Shown here: positions 9,030 through 15,948 of the stretch, one piece after another
Numbering within the stretch: the stretch's first letter is position 1
How the letters are laid out: every line of letters starts with the position of its first letter
Assembly (NCBI GenBank): GCA_017480265.1
Contig: JAFVAZ010000036.1
Coordinates: 1 to 23,478, forward strand
From: Clostridia bacterium
Lineage (GTDB): Bacteria > Bacillota > Clostridia > Oscillospirales > Acutalibacteraceae
Direction of reading: 5' to 3'
Length of the DNA: 23,478 nt
Translations under genes and position numbers: made by a program
Notes under the pieces: model-generated
Seen by the model: only the letters and a program-made list of their open reading frames with translations
What the model was told of the DNA's origin: nothing
Databases searched by the model: none

Positions 9030-9332
9030 AACCGCAACTAGACAAAAGCAAACTGTGCTCGCATAGGAACATTCGTTTTCATATCTTATATTGTAAAATA
9101 TTTTGCATTTTAGCTTATTTTGTGCTATTTAGAGGCAAGAATGCTTGTGCTTGAATGTCGAAATTGATAAATTTATTAATTATTTCCATAAAAAGAGTCA
9201 GGAAAAGAGAAAATGAAAATTGTTTCCTTTATATGCTTTAAATTCTCTTTTATTTATGATACAATATCATTTGTGGTAAACAAAATCAGCGTTCAGCGCA
9301 AAAATCAATTTTTAAATAAGGAGTAAACGATC
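9030..9332 (+). other. Intergenic region with a perfect Spo0A box but no gene
   Basis: No ORF with a ribosome binding site is seen in these ~300 bases. They contain a perfect 7-of-7 Spo0A box TGTCGAA at 9156-9162 and a good sigma-A-type promoter at 9237-9265 for the next gene. I see no strong terminator for ispH. Confidence 0.5.
9237..9265 (+). promoter_or_regulatory. Sigma-A-type promoter of the 9333 gene
   Basis: TTTAAA (9237-9242), a 17-base spacer and TACAAT (9260-9265), preceded by TGA to make an extended -10. Transcription would start about 60 bases before the GTG start codon. Confidence 0.6.
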
Positions 9333-9866
9333 GTGAAAAAAATTTTAGCAAGCTTATTATCACTTACAATGCTATGTACTTCTATTGGAATCTACAGTTA
9401 CGCAGATGGGGGCTCGCCGTCTCCATCGCCATCGCCAACAGATCCTAGCAGCACAAATGTCACTGTGCCAGGCGAAAATGTCACTGCGCCAAGCGAAAAT
9501 GTCACTGCGCCAAGCGAAGGTACAGGAACTGGCGAAAGTACAGGAACTGGCGAAAGTACAGGAACTGGCGAAAGTACAGGAACTGGCGAAAGTACAGGAA
9601 CTGGCGAAAGTACAGGAACTGGCGAAAGTACAGGAACTGGCGAAGGTACAGGAGCGGGAAAAGAAGCCGAGGATGATGGATCAAGTAACGGAGAAAAGAA
9701 GGGCCTTCTAAATTTCTTAAAAAGTTTCTGCTATAACAATAAAAAAATAGTAATTGCTTCATGCGCCGCAACATTAGTTGTTATTTTTAGAAATGTAATA
9801 AAAGAGTGCGCTCAGGCAATTGCTAAATCAGTAAAAAATGTTTTTGTAAAAAACAAAACCGCTTAA
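9333..9866 (+). CDS. Small secreted/membrane protein with (STGTGE)n repeats
   Basis: 177 residues from a GTG start with an AAGGAG ribosome binding site. A clear signal peptide (KK, then a hydrophobic stretch ending near YSYA-D at about residue 24) leads into a low-complexity region. That region holds an SPSPSP stretch, three NVT(V/A)P(G/S)E heptads, and eight hexads of the form (S/G)TGTGE, the last degenerate. A charged segment follows, then a hydrophobic helix (KKIVIASCAATLVVIFRNVI, about residues 140-160) and a basic tail. The probable topology is an exposed disordered, acidic spacer anchored by its C-terminal helix. There is no LPxTG sortase signal. I do not recognise a family. It faces the end of the virion cassette and shares its overall plan (signal peptide, low-complexity linker, single C-terminal membrane helix) with the protein at 21779-22471 on the other side. 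Confidence 0.8.
   Translation: MKKILASLLSLTMLCTSIGIYSYADGGSPSPSPSPTDPSSTNVTVPGENVTAPSENVTAPSEGTGTGESTGTGESTGTGESTGTGESTGTGESTGTGESTGTGEGTGAGKEAEDDGSSNGEKKGLLNFLKSFCYNNKKIVIASCAATLVVIFRNVIKECAQAIAKSVKNVFVKNKTA
9456..9662 (+). repeat. Tandem repeats: three 21-bp units then eight 18-bp units
   Basis: Units of 21 bases (9456-9518) encode NVT(V/A)P(G/S)E. They run directly into eight units of 18 bases (9519-9662, consensus RGTACAGGAACTGGCGAA) encoding (S/G)TGTGE. The middle six 18-bp units are identical at DNA level, which points to recent expansion. Both unit lengths are multiples of three, so copy-number changes keep the frame. Confidence 0.95.
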
Positions 9867-9940
9867 TTCATTTTAGTTAAACTAGTTTAATAATAAGAGT
9901 TTAATAATTTGTTTACCTCGAACTCTTTTTTGTAAGATAA

Positions 9941-9971
9941 GACCCTCCAGCATAGCTGGGGGGCCTTTTTT
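9941..9971 (+). terminator. Rho-independent terminator of the 9333 gene
   Basis: A GC-rich hairpin (GACCCTCCAGC, loop ATA, GCTGGGGGGCC, with two G-T pairs) is followed by T6. It ends the plus-strand gene at 9866. A weaker AAGAGTT/AACTCTT hairpin with T-run lies just before it (9895-9932). Confidence 0.85.
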
Positions 9972-9994
9972 GCGATTGCAAGTATACAGAAATA

Positions 9995-10026
9995 AAGATC
10001 CAGCAACTCTGTTGAGTGTGGATCTT
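9995..10026 (-). terminator. Hairpin at the end of the virion cassette
   Basis: An inverted repeat AAGATCCA/TGGATCTT with an inner ACTC/GAGT stem and loop TGTT lies 30 bases past the stop of the last cassette gene. On the minus strand it is followed by a short T-rich TTTATTTC. It is a probable terminator for the cassette, and the T-run is weak. Confidence 0.55.
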
Positions 10027-10055
10027 ATTGCCAAAATATTTAACCTTTATGTACA

Positions 10056-10532
10056 TTATGGTTTCATCGCGAAGTAAATGTATTGCCCGTAATTTACATT
10101 TAAATTTAAAAATACTCCATCTGATGGTGTCTCCGTTGATTGGCTCAAAGTCACATTTGCTCCGTTTATCGTCATCCCTTTAGTGGAGCCATATGTGCTG
10201 CTTCCAATAGCGAAGTTATATAAATAATATCCATTAGTAGAGTCATATTTAATGGGCGGCTGGTTAATTAAATATACTATAAAGAATTTAGGCGTAAAGG
10301 CAAGCGTGGTCACTTTGCTTGCTTGACCATTCCCTACGATTGAGCCTAGTACGAATTTATTGCTCAAAGAGTCTATCAACTCTTCTGTAACGTGGATTCC
10401 GCTATTATTGATATGGTTCCCCAATATAGTGTCTATGATTGTATTATCATTTACAAAGTCTTCTCTTTTTGGCTTATCTGTAGATAGCCAACTATTTAAT
10501 TGAAGATTTGTTGTTTTATTTCCTGTAGGCAT
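10056..10532 (-). CDS. Short tail-fibre / receptor-tip protein
   Basis: 158 residues with an AAGGGAG ribosome binding site. The N-terminal ~60 residues (TTNLQLNSWLSTDKPKREDF, then IIDTILGNHINNSGIHVTEE) are the head segment widely found on Firmicute phage fibre proteins encoded right after the gpI-like gene, where it attaches the fibre to the baseplate. The C-terminal ~95 residues are rich in beta strands, Gly, Asn, Ser and Thr and look like a compact tip domain. It is very short for a fibre, with no collagen-like or coiled shaft between head and tip. No fibre chaperone follows. It is the last gene of the cassette and would give the particle its binding specificity. Confidence 0.75.
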   Translation of the reverse strand: MPTGNKTTNLQLNSWLSTDKPKREDFVNDNTIIDTILGNHINNSGIHVTEELIDSLSNKFVLGSIVGNGQASKVTTLAFTPKFFIVYLINQPPIKYDSTNGYYLYNFAIGSSTYGSTKGMTINGANVTLSQSTETPSDGVFLNLNVNYGQYIYFAMKP

Positions 10533-10559
10533 ATTTGCACTCCCTTATTTTTTATTTTA

Positions 10560-11135
10560 TTAGTCTTCCTGGTAATTATCGATTTCGTCCCAGGTTAAAT
10601 TAAAATTATCTATTTGCTGAAATGTAAGGTCTTTAAGTTCAATTTCACGCCATTGAAGCGGTCTAAAATCGAACTCATAGCTTAAATGAGCAGGCAAAAA
10701 TTTTTCAGCTAATTTTTGCGATTCTACTTGAGGTAAAGTAGTATCGAACCTTTCCAGACAATTGATATAAATGCTCTGCCTTTTTGGGTTTTCGATAATA
10801 TAGCACCTGATTCCGGCGGAGATCAAGGCTTTTTCAATATGGGTTTTATTAAAATCATTTGAAGTAATGGAGTATCTGTATTTTAGCATTTCGCGCCGTT
10901 CTTCAAAGGGAAGATCATCTTTCTTGGAAGTAAACGCCCTCTCTCGTATATCAAGCCCATAGCTCTGTGCTGTAGATAGAAAGCATTCTCTCTCTAATTC
11001 ATCCAGGTTTTCTTTTATCATATCTAAGCCTTTTTTATATGCGTTCAATTCAGCTAAAACCAAGCTATTTTCTTTTTCTAAATTATATACTGCAAATACA
11101 GATAATTTCTCTATCATTGATTCTATTATATTCAT
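10560..11135 (-). CDS. Baseplate protein, P2 gpI / PBSX XkdU-like (DUF2313)
   Basis: 191 residues. The order of motifs matches the DUF2313 family: an N-terminal helix pair with LAELNAYKKGLDMIKENLDELERE, then SYGLDIRER and LPFEERREMLKYRY, then FLPAHLSYEFDF near the C-terminus. In P2 and PBSX this protein follows gpJ and joins the baseplate periphery to the tail fibre. The end (ELKDLTFQQIDNFNLTWDEI) repeats a short L-T-F/W-x-x-I-D pattern common in Firmicute versions. It lies 8 bases after the gpJ-like gene and 27 before the fibre gene, as expected for this order. Confidence 0.85.
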   Translation of the reverse strand: MNIIESMIEKLSVFAVYNLEKENSLVLAELNAYKKGLDMIKENLDELERECFLSTAQSYGLDIRERAFTSKKDDLPFEERREMLKYRYSITSNDFNKTHIEKALISAGIRCYIIENPKRQSIYINCLERFDTTLPQVESQKLAEKFLPAHLSYEFDFRPLQWREIELKDLTFQQIDNFNLTWDEIDNYQED

Positions 11136-11143
11136 TTATTCAC

Positions 11144-12205
11144 CTAGCTTTCTGATATAGACAATGTTCCCAGCACGGCCAGTTCGTCATTATTTACTAT
11201 CTGATCTATGTCGGACCCTAAGTCAAAAGAATAATTTTTGATTCCCTCTACTTCAAAGATTTTTTGTCCGATAGCAGCAAAGATAACTTGCTCACCTATG
11301 GATAAATTTTCGAAAAAATCATTTATAACATTTACACACTCTGACCGCACTTCATTAAATAAATACCCCGACTTAACCGTTATCCTGAGTATCACATCCA
11401 CATTGATCAATGTAGGGGACTTTATTAAGATATCCAAGTTAATCTCTCTTAGATTTGAAATATCTTCTTGGATTGTGCTTATCAAGCTTTCACTGGCTAC
11501 TGCGCCTTTGGCTGCAATATATATATCCACAGTGCCGGTCCCTCTAGCTGTAGGGATCACACTAGCAGAGTGTACGCCGTCATATTTCAAGACTTCTTCT
11601 TTATAAAAAGCCGAGTTGCTTCCATTAGAGATATTCCTGTAGCTTTCCAGTATTCTTTCTCTTAAGGTATCATCATTTTCTGCATCATACCCACCAGTGA
11701 AGGCACTCTCATTAGTCACAGAAGCCACCCCTACAGGCGGAGTTACCATCACAACTATAGTATTTGCACCGGTGTTTTTATCGTTGCCACCAGACTCAGA
11801 TTCAGCCGCTACTTGTACCGAAAGATCCCCTGCTGCCAAGGTAGCCTCTTGAGTTGTCACGTAGCGGATTCCTTCTCCTCCGCTTAGACTGCAGACCGTA
11901 CCTTGCGGGATCTCAACATCGTAGTCTAGCGCAGTAGTACGTGAGAAAGTTAAGACTCCCTTTGCCTTGTTGGCCGCTTTTCTTTCTAGGCCTCTTTCAT
12001 TTGCATGCAAATCTAAATATTCTCCCGTAGCTGTCTGTGCAAACATTTGATTTTTGAGCCACTCTATATTTGCATCCAGGGCAAAAATTTCCCCTGCCAA
12101 AACTTTCAATCTAATGCCAATATCTGAAGCATCATCTGGGCTAAATCCAGCTAAAGTTGTAAACTCTTCTTGCATAGTTGATAATATATCTTCGTAAGTT
12201 TTCAT
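11144..12205 (-). CDS. Baseplate wedge protein, P2 gpJ / PBSX XkdT-like
   Basis: 353 residues. The start codon overlaps the gp25-like stop as TAATG, with a GGAGGTG ribosome binding site inside the upstream gene. The family pattern is clear: FSPDDASDIGIRLKVLAGEI near the N-terminus, then ATGEYLDLHANERGLERKAA, the central beta domain with PQGTVCS, GGNDKNTGAN and TGGYDAENDDTLRERILE, and a C-terminal ferredoxin-like part. gpJ corresponds to T4 gp6, which forms the ring of wedges around the hub. In contractile tails this ring changes shape and triggers the sheath. Its length is normal and no domain seems lost, although no sheath gene exists in the cassette. Confidence 0.92.
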   Translation of the reverse strand: MKTYEDILSTMQEEFTTLAGFSPDDASDIGIRLKVLAGEIFALDANIEWLKNQMFAQTATGEYLDLHANERGLERKAANKAKGVLTFSRTTALDYDVEIPQGTVCSLSGGEGIRYVTTQEATLAAGDLSVQVAAESESGGNDKNTGANTIVVMVTPPVGVASVTNESAFTGGYDAENDDTLRERILESYRNISNGSNSAFYKEEVLKYDGVHSASVIPTARGTGTVDIYIAAKGAVASESLISTIQEDISNLREINLDILIKSPTLINVDVILRITVKSGYLFNEVRSECVNVINDFFENLSIGEQVIFAAIGQKIFEVEGIKNYSFDLGSDIDQIVNNDELAVLGTLSISES

Positions 12206-12552
12206 TAAATTTTCACCTCCAAATCTCTCCTGTAGCCATTTATAATAAGGTGAAGCGTGAGATCTATCTCGTCGTCTTCTATATCGCCATCTACCGTTAC
12301 GCTATCTACTTGTACATTATCCAAGTTATACAATGCGTGTTCTACTAACATTTTAGCTCTTTGCGCTATATGCTCATTGTAGTTCCTTAATTTATAAATT
12401 TCGCTACCAAAATCTCTATCATAGCAAAAACTACCTTTTTTTACATTTAGTATTATAAATATCCTTTGCAAAATTTCATCTAATCCAGAAATTGTAACCA
12501 GTCTATTTCTATTATCCAATAAAAAATCGCCATCATACAAAGCTGTGTCCAT
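12205..12552 (-). CDS. Baseplate wedge protein, gp25 / gpW / PBSX XkdS-like
   Basis: 115 residues with an AAGGATG ribosome binding site. The pattern DGDFLLDNRNRLVTISGLDE, then ILNVKKGSFCYDRDFGSEIY, then a C-terminal strand pair (EIDLTLHLIING) is that of the gp25-like lysozyme-fold family. In T4 and relatives gp25 nucleates the sheath and clamps the wedge through a conserved E-P-R core motif. Here the usual G-E-R/W and P-E-F-G positions read G-S-F and R-D-F-G, so that motif is altered. It is coupled to the gpJ-like gene by overlap and sits in the normal place after the spike. Confidence 0.88.
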   Translation of the reverse strand: MDTALYDGDFLLDNRNRLVTISGLDEILQRIFIILNVKKGSFCYDRDFGSEIYKLRNYNEHIAQRAKMLVEHALYNLDNVQVDSVTVDGDIEDDEIDLTLHLIINGYRRDLEVKI

Positions 12553-12659
12553 TTTTGCACATCCTTTACGTTAGGTTTTATCTTCACTTTATTTTTTAGC
12601 CAAGTAGTGGGGTTGCCGCTTCTTTGGGGCTATCCTACACCACCCTACAAAAGGCAAAA

Positions 12660-12998
12660 TCACGGAATATACTCATTGCCGTTTATCAGGACTTTGCCGT
12701 CATTTTTCAAGATGATGCTAGCTCCACCCGCTGAGTAAAGCATCAACTCGCCAGGTTCCAGAGAAGTGTTTTCTTGCACTGCTCCGGATATTACAAACTC
12801 ATCTTCAACATTAGTTACCACGACCTTAGCGCCTACCTCCGGGATAGATACTACTCCATGCGGACAGATGATTTTAGGATTACGGTTTTCTATTTCCGTT
12901 TGCACAGTCAAATTTGCTCCGTCAGCATCTGTTACCTTGCCAAAGAAAGTCCTATTTTTTCCGCTTTCTGCCGAGACAATTTCTTTTGAAACCCACAT
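12660..12998 (-). CDS. Baseplate spike protein (gpV-like OB-fold)
   Basis: 112 residues, shorter than P2 gpV (about 211). The ATG directly abuts the hub stop (TAGATG), and the AAGGAGGGAAGG ribosome binding site is inside the hub gene. The first ~80 residues fit an OB-fold (FFGKVTDADGANLTVQTEI, PKIICPHGVVSIPEVGAKVVV, EFVISGAV). The end (LMLYSAGGASIILKNDGKVL) resembles the first turns of the gpV/gp5 beta-helix. In contractile baseplates this trimer sits under the hub as the membrane-piercing tip. Its short helix implies a short spike, and I see no His-x-His iron-binding apex. A 107-base gap with no gene separates it from the gp25-like gene. Confidence 0.78.
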   Translation of the reverse strand: MWVSKEIVSAESGKNRTFFGKVTDADGANLTVQTEIENRNPKIICPHGVVSIPEVGAKVVVTNVEDEFVISGAVQENTSLEPGELMLYSAGGASIILKNDGKVLINGNEYIP

Positions 12999-13940
12999 CT
13001 ACCTTCCCTCCTTACGTAGCGTAATAATTGTTCTTTCAAGGTTTGCATCCAAAATATATTTGACTTTATAAATAAACAGATTATCTAGTTTATCTACCAA
13101 AGGCTCATCTAAGGTTGCCAGGTATCCTACTTCTGCCGAGATTTTTTGAGGGCACGAAAGGTTTATTTCGTATGTACTTTTTTCTGCGGATTTTATCATA
13201 GCTTCTGCATACGCCAAAGAAGACTTCACTCCGTTAGAAAGGTTCAAGTATCGCACCCTCTGGATCCCTCTTTTTTTAGCAGCGTCACTTTTTACTTCCA
13301 AAGTATAGTTCCCTTTTTCGCTCTCCTTTGCATAAATTTCAGAATACAATTTATACCGTTTATCGGAGAGAGTAATAGCGCTGTACTTTATGCCATCATT
13401 TGCCGTATTGGAGAAAAGTAAACAGCTATTTTTGCTTTCGCCGCTTACATCAACTACTCCATCTACTGTGATTTTAGGCTTGATTTTCAAATAATCTAAG
13501 CAGAAATCCTCCAAAACTTCCCATTCGCTGGTGCCTTTATTTACTACAAATTCTGCCGAAAAAGATCTGTCGTCACCTATGAATTTAGAAAATCCATACG
13601 GTTTAACGTGTCTATTAAATATAGTGAATAAAGAAGGAGTGTAGTATATCTGCGGACAAGCTTCGTTATCTAGCAGAAGGGCGGCTTTACTCCGCGCAAC
13701 CAAATTCAAAAAAGTTCCCTTAATATTCCTCTTGTATTCTTGCACGTCCACTATCCCATCAAATACTAAATCTTTACCATTATACGCCTTTATGCTTTTG
13801 ATCTCCGGTATTGTAGAGTCAATAAAAAAAGTAACTTCTAGGTCATCAGCCGGAGCATCCAGGGATTTATTGACCTCTACTTTTGCCGGAGATTGCAGTG
13901 AGATACTTTCTTCATCTACAGAAGTTGCCACAAAAATCAC
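12999..13940 (-). CDS. Baseplate hub protein, gp27 / gpD / PBSX XkdQ-like
   Basis: 313 residues from a GTG that overlaps the LysM gene stop as GTGA, so translation is coupled. The arrangement of beta domains matches XkdQ and P2 gpD: residues 15-90 carry LDAPADDLEVTFFID and YNGKDLVFDGIVDVQEYKR, the middle TPSLFTIFNRHVKPYGF and GTSEWEVLEDFCLDYLKIKP, and the end VGYLATLDEPLVDKLDNLFIYKVKY. The hub trimer converts the six-fold tube to the three-fold spike. Its size and order are normal for PBSX-type baseplates, with the LysM protein before and the spike after. Confidence 0.85.
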   Translation of the reverse strand: MIFVATSVDEESISLQSPAKVEVNKSLDAPADDLEVTFFIDSTIPEIKSIKAYNGKDLVFDGIVDVQEYKRNIKGTFLNLVARSKAALLLDNEACPQIYYTPSLFTIFNRHVKPYGFSKFIGDDRSFSAEFVVNKGTSEWEVLEDFCLDYLKIKPKITVDGVVDVSGESKNSCLLFSNTANDGIKYSAITLSDKRYKLYSEIYAKESEKGNYTLEVKSDAAKKRGIQRVRYLNLSNGVKSSLAYAEAMIKSAEKSTYEINLSCPQKISAEVGYLATLDEPLVDKLDNLFIYKVKYILDANLERTIITLRKEGR

Positions 13941-14461
13941 TCTAGATACACCTTCTCCCCAAGTATTAGGTTATTTGGATTCTTTATATTTTTATTGATA
14001 TCCAGTAGGTCCTCTACTTTGATACCATACAAAAAGGATATATCCCATAGATTTTGCCCTTGAGTCACCACGTGGAAATTTGTCAAAAGACTTTTGCTCT
14101 CTGTCTCTTTCTTCAAATATTCCCAGAATTCGAACGAATAACTTAAAATGTTGGGTTTGGCGTTGCCTTCCAATCTTAGCGATTTAAATATAGCTAAAAA
14201 CGGAGGGACATTAGGCAAGCTTAAATATCCGGTACCTTTTTTATTAAATAAATCAACCAGTACTTTATATTGCTCCAAACAGTTTTCTCCGTAGAATTCA
14301 CCAATACCCTTGACTATTCTTTTCTCCATCCCATAATCTTGAAATTCATTTCCGCAATACGGAATGAGGGCTTCTTTGATGTCTCTGCTAGATAAAATAT
14401 TTATCGATTTAGGATTATGTGCCCAAACATAATCTTTGTATTGCATTGTACTATATATCAT
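13937..14461 (-). CDS. LysM baseplate protein, gp53 / PBSX XkdP-like
   Basis: 174 residues. The ATG overlaps the stop of the upstream 55-residue ORF (ATGA). The first ~125 residues form a globular beta-rich domain, and residues 129-174 are a LysM domain (HVVTQGQNLWDISFLYGIKV, then LLDINKNIKNPNNLILGEKV). In PBSX and T4 the LysM-bearing protein (XkdP, gp53) lies between the tape measure and hub and locks the baseplate centre. Here it directly follows a tiny ORF in place of a tape-measure gene. A LysM domain can also bind peptidoglycan, but in this context the structural role is more likely. Confidence 0.88.
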   Translation of the reverse strand: MIYSTMQYKDYVWAHNPKSINILSSRDIKEALIPYCGNEFQDYGMEKRIVKGIGEFYGENCLEQYKVLVDLFNKKGTGYLSLPNVPPFLAIFKSLRLEGNAKPNILSYSFEFWEYLKKETESKSLLTNFHVVTQGQNLWDISFLYGIKVEDLLDINKNIKNPNNLILGEKVYLE

Positions 14462-14625
14462 CCTAATGCCGCCTTCCCGTCATTACCAAGATATCTTTTG
14501 TATCGCCTAGAGTCTTTTTCAAGCTTTTCGCAGATTGATTCTATCAGCATACTATCCATCTCATCAGATGGTTCGCTAATTTCCATGTCACCAAAATCAG
14601 AATCAATTATGTTATCTTCTGGCAT
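14458..14625 (-). CDS. 55-residue acidic/helical ORF in the tape-measure position
   Basis: Fifty-five residues with a GGAGGGTG ribosome binding site placed inside the upstream gene. The start overlaps the tube-like gene by 14 bases and the stop overlaps the LysM gene as ATGA, so it is translated as part of the chain. The N-terminal half is acidic and probably disordered (DSDFGDMEISEPSDEM). The C-terminal half is a basic amphipathic helix (MLIESICEKLEKDSRRYKRY). I do not recognise a family. In PBSX-type phages the tail-assembly chaperones and the large tape-measure gene occupy this place. It may be a reduced tape measure, a chaperone remnant or a plug between tube and hub. Confidence 0.8.
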   Translation of the reverse strand: MPEDNIIDSDFGDMEISEPSDEMDSMLIESICEKLEKDSRRYKRYLGNDGKAALG

Positions 14626-15058
14626 ATTCTTCACCCTCCAATAGTTCTACTCTGTCTTTTGCGATGATCTCCGCTTTTTCTATAATATTTTCAAAATCTA
14701 CATTTTCTTCAATATTAACCCAGTTGCAGTTTAGATATTCTGTAGATTTGTCGGGGTACGAAACGAATATGCTAAAGTTTTTCATGTTATAAAGGTTTAT
14801 ACTTCCCGAGACAACTGCTGTATTCAAATAAATCTTTGAAATATCAATAACGTATTTCTTTTTGCCCAAAATCACAGCTACTGGTTCTTCTTCTAAGAAA
14901 GCCTCTATCCGGTTTAATTCTTGGGTCGCTTTAACCTTAAAACTCTGGACATTTGCTATTTTCTCATCATTATACTTAATATACACATCTTTCACTTTTG
15001 GTATAATAATAATCTTGACCACCACTTTTCCAGTTGTATTAAAATTCCATGCCATCAT
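14612..15058 (-). CDS. Tail-tube-like protein (only tube-fold candidate)
   Basis: 148 residues starting with two consecutive ATG codons just after an AGGA. The start overlaps the previous gene by 20 bases. The sequence is almost all beta strand: DVYIKYNDEKIANVQSFKVK, EAFLEEEPVAVILGKKKYV, ISKIYLNTAVVSGSINLY, then a strand pair and EIIAKDRVELLEGEE. This pattern of a sandwich with a long beta-hairpin and one helix resembles the XkdM/gp19/Hcp tube fold, and its length equals XkdM (about 148). Its place before the LysM-hub-spike set also fits. It could alternatively be a tube-initiator such as gp54 or gp48. It is the only such gene, and no sheath gene precedes it. Confidence 0.6.
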   Translation of the reverse strand: MMAWNFNTTGKVVVKIIIIPKVKDVYIKYNDEKIANVQSFKVKATQELNRIEAFLEEEPVAVILGKKKYVIDISKIYLNTAVVSGSINLYNMKNFSIFVSYPDKSTEYLNCNWVNIEENVDFENIIEKAEIIAKDRVELLEGEEYARR

Positions 15059-15491
15059 GTCCTATTAGCATAGAGATTTTTATTTCACATTCCATCGTAT
15101 AAGCAGAGAACTTATTATCGAATTCTATTTTTTCGCACTTTATCGACTGTATATTAAAGGTATTATCTTTCTCAAGTAATACTCCATAGGTCTTAGAAAA
15201 AATATCATAGCAGTTTTCTCCGTCCATATTCATAGGTACATATATTTTCATGCTTACATCGATATCATTCAAGTCTCCATAGAGCTCATTTTCTTCTAAT
15301 AACCCCAAATAACCTGAAAAAGCACCTTGAGAAATCTCGATTTTCTTTATCCCCAACGATACATGTATCTTGTCCATCGGGTTGGGTACTTTTAAAGCTG
15401 GCGATGAAATTAAAAAAATAACATCTTTAAATTCATCCGATTCAGATAAATACTCCTTAATTGTATCTACAATATCGCTAAATGAATCCAT
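15039..15491 (-). CDS. Head-tail joining / tail-terminator-like protein
   Basis: 150 residues, 5 bases after the previous stop and without a strong ribosome binding site, so probably coupled. An N-terminal helix (DSFSDIVDTIKEYLSE) leads into strands with NPMDKIHVSLGIKKIEISQG, DVSMKIYVPMNMDGENCYDI and a final strand pair (ECEIKISMLIG). Position and predicted alpha-beta layout fit the tail-terminator or completion proteins (gpU or XkdJ-like) that cap the tail next to the head. In an ordinary phage the sheath gene would follow. Here the tube-like gene follows at once. The family match is weak and rests mostly on position. Confidence 0.55.
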   Translation of the reverse strand: MDSFSDIVDTIKEYLSESDEFKDVIFLISSPALKVPNPMDKIHVSLGIKKIEISQGAFSGYLGLLEENELYGDLNDIDVSMKIYVPMNMDGENCYDIFSKTYGVLLEKDNTFNIQSIKCEKIEFDNKFSAYTMECEIKISMLIGHDGMEF

Positions 15492-15496
15492 TGGTT

Positions 15497-15850
15497 TTAT
15501 CCATCCTCTCCGTTATATCTTTGTATGATCCCCCATATATGCACAATGTTTTCGCCTACGTTTACTTTATGAGCTTTCTTTAGTACGTACTTTTCGCTTT
15601 CAGCGATGACGGTTGTCCCAAATGGATACAAATCTAACCGTACGTCTTTTTTCCCTATGTATAAAAAGCACGAATCGTCTATTATACCAAGGTCAGACCC
15701 TGCATCTGCATAATATGATCCACCTTTTTTCCTTAAAGGTTGAATAATTGCTTTTGTTGTTTGGCTTACCATGTCTGGCGCTTGAATAGTTACACTTTCG
15801 CCGTATTTTTCTATCATCATATCTACATATTTACTTGTCATAGCTGTCAT
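15497..15850 (-). CDS. Head-closure-like protein (PBSX XkdH/YqbH position)
   Basis: 117 residues. An N-terminal helix with MIEKYGESVTIQ leads into a beta-barrel-like part (IIDDSCFLYIGKKDVRLDLY, GTTVIAESEKYVLKKAHKV). This is the pattern of small Firmicute head-closure or stopper proteins such as SPP1 gp16, which follow the connector and hold packaged DNA in. No ribosome binding site precedes the ATG at 15850. A second in-frame ATG lies at codon 4. Its start overlaps a 7-codon mini-ORF by ATGA, so expression may depend on coupling to the leader peptides upstream. I am sure it is a gene, moderately sure of the role. Confidence 0.6.
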   Translation of the reverse strand: MTAMTSKYVDMMIEKYGESVTIQAPDMVSQTTKAIIQPLRKKGGSYYADAGSDLGIIDDSCFLYIGKKDVRLDLYPFGTTVIAESEKYVLKKAHKVNVGENIVHIWGIIQRYNGEDG

Positions 15851-15924
15851 TCTATTTGCTTTTTGCTCATAGGAGCAGAGTAAAGTCTAAACTCATCAAA
15901 GCAAATATTTTATATCACACCTCC
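15847..15924 (-). promoter_or_regulatory. Leader with two overlapping mini-ORFs before the head-closure gene
   Basis: A GGAGGTG ribosome binding site at 15918-15924 has no long ORF at normal spacing. After it come a 9-codon ORF (15867-15896, MSLDFTLLL) and a 7-codon ORF (15847-15870, MSKKQIE). Each is joined to the next by an ATGA overlap, and the last overlaps the start of the 117-residue gene. The first ATG is 21 bases from the binding site, longer than usual. The arrangement is seen in the sequence. That it works as a coupling relay is inference. Confidence 0.4.
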
Positions 15925-15948
15925 GGTTTTATTTTTTAAGGGGTTTTA

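Noticed and set aside
9519..9662. CRISPR-like array
   Set aside because: The 18-bp units are directly adjacent, with no spacers, and encode an in-frame hexapeptide repeat after a signal peptide.
9385..9774. Long open frames on both strands over the repeat region
   Set aside because: They are open only because the 18-bp repeat lacks stops in all frames. Neither has a ribosome binding site or signal peptide, unlike the 9333 frame.
12553..12659. Possible small gene or terminator in the spike-gp25 gap
   Set aside because: No start with a ribosome binding site other than that of the gp25 gene. The GTAG/CTAC pairing is broken by bulges and has no T-run.
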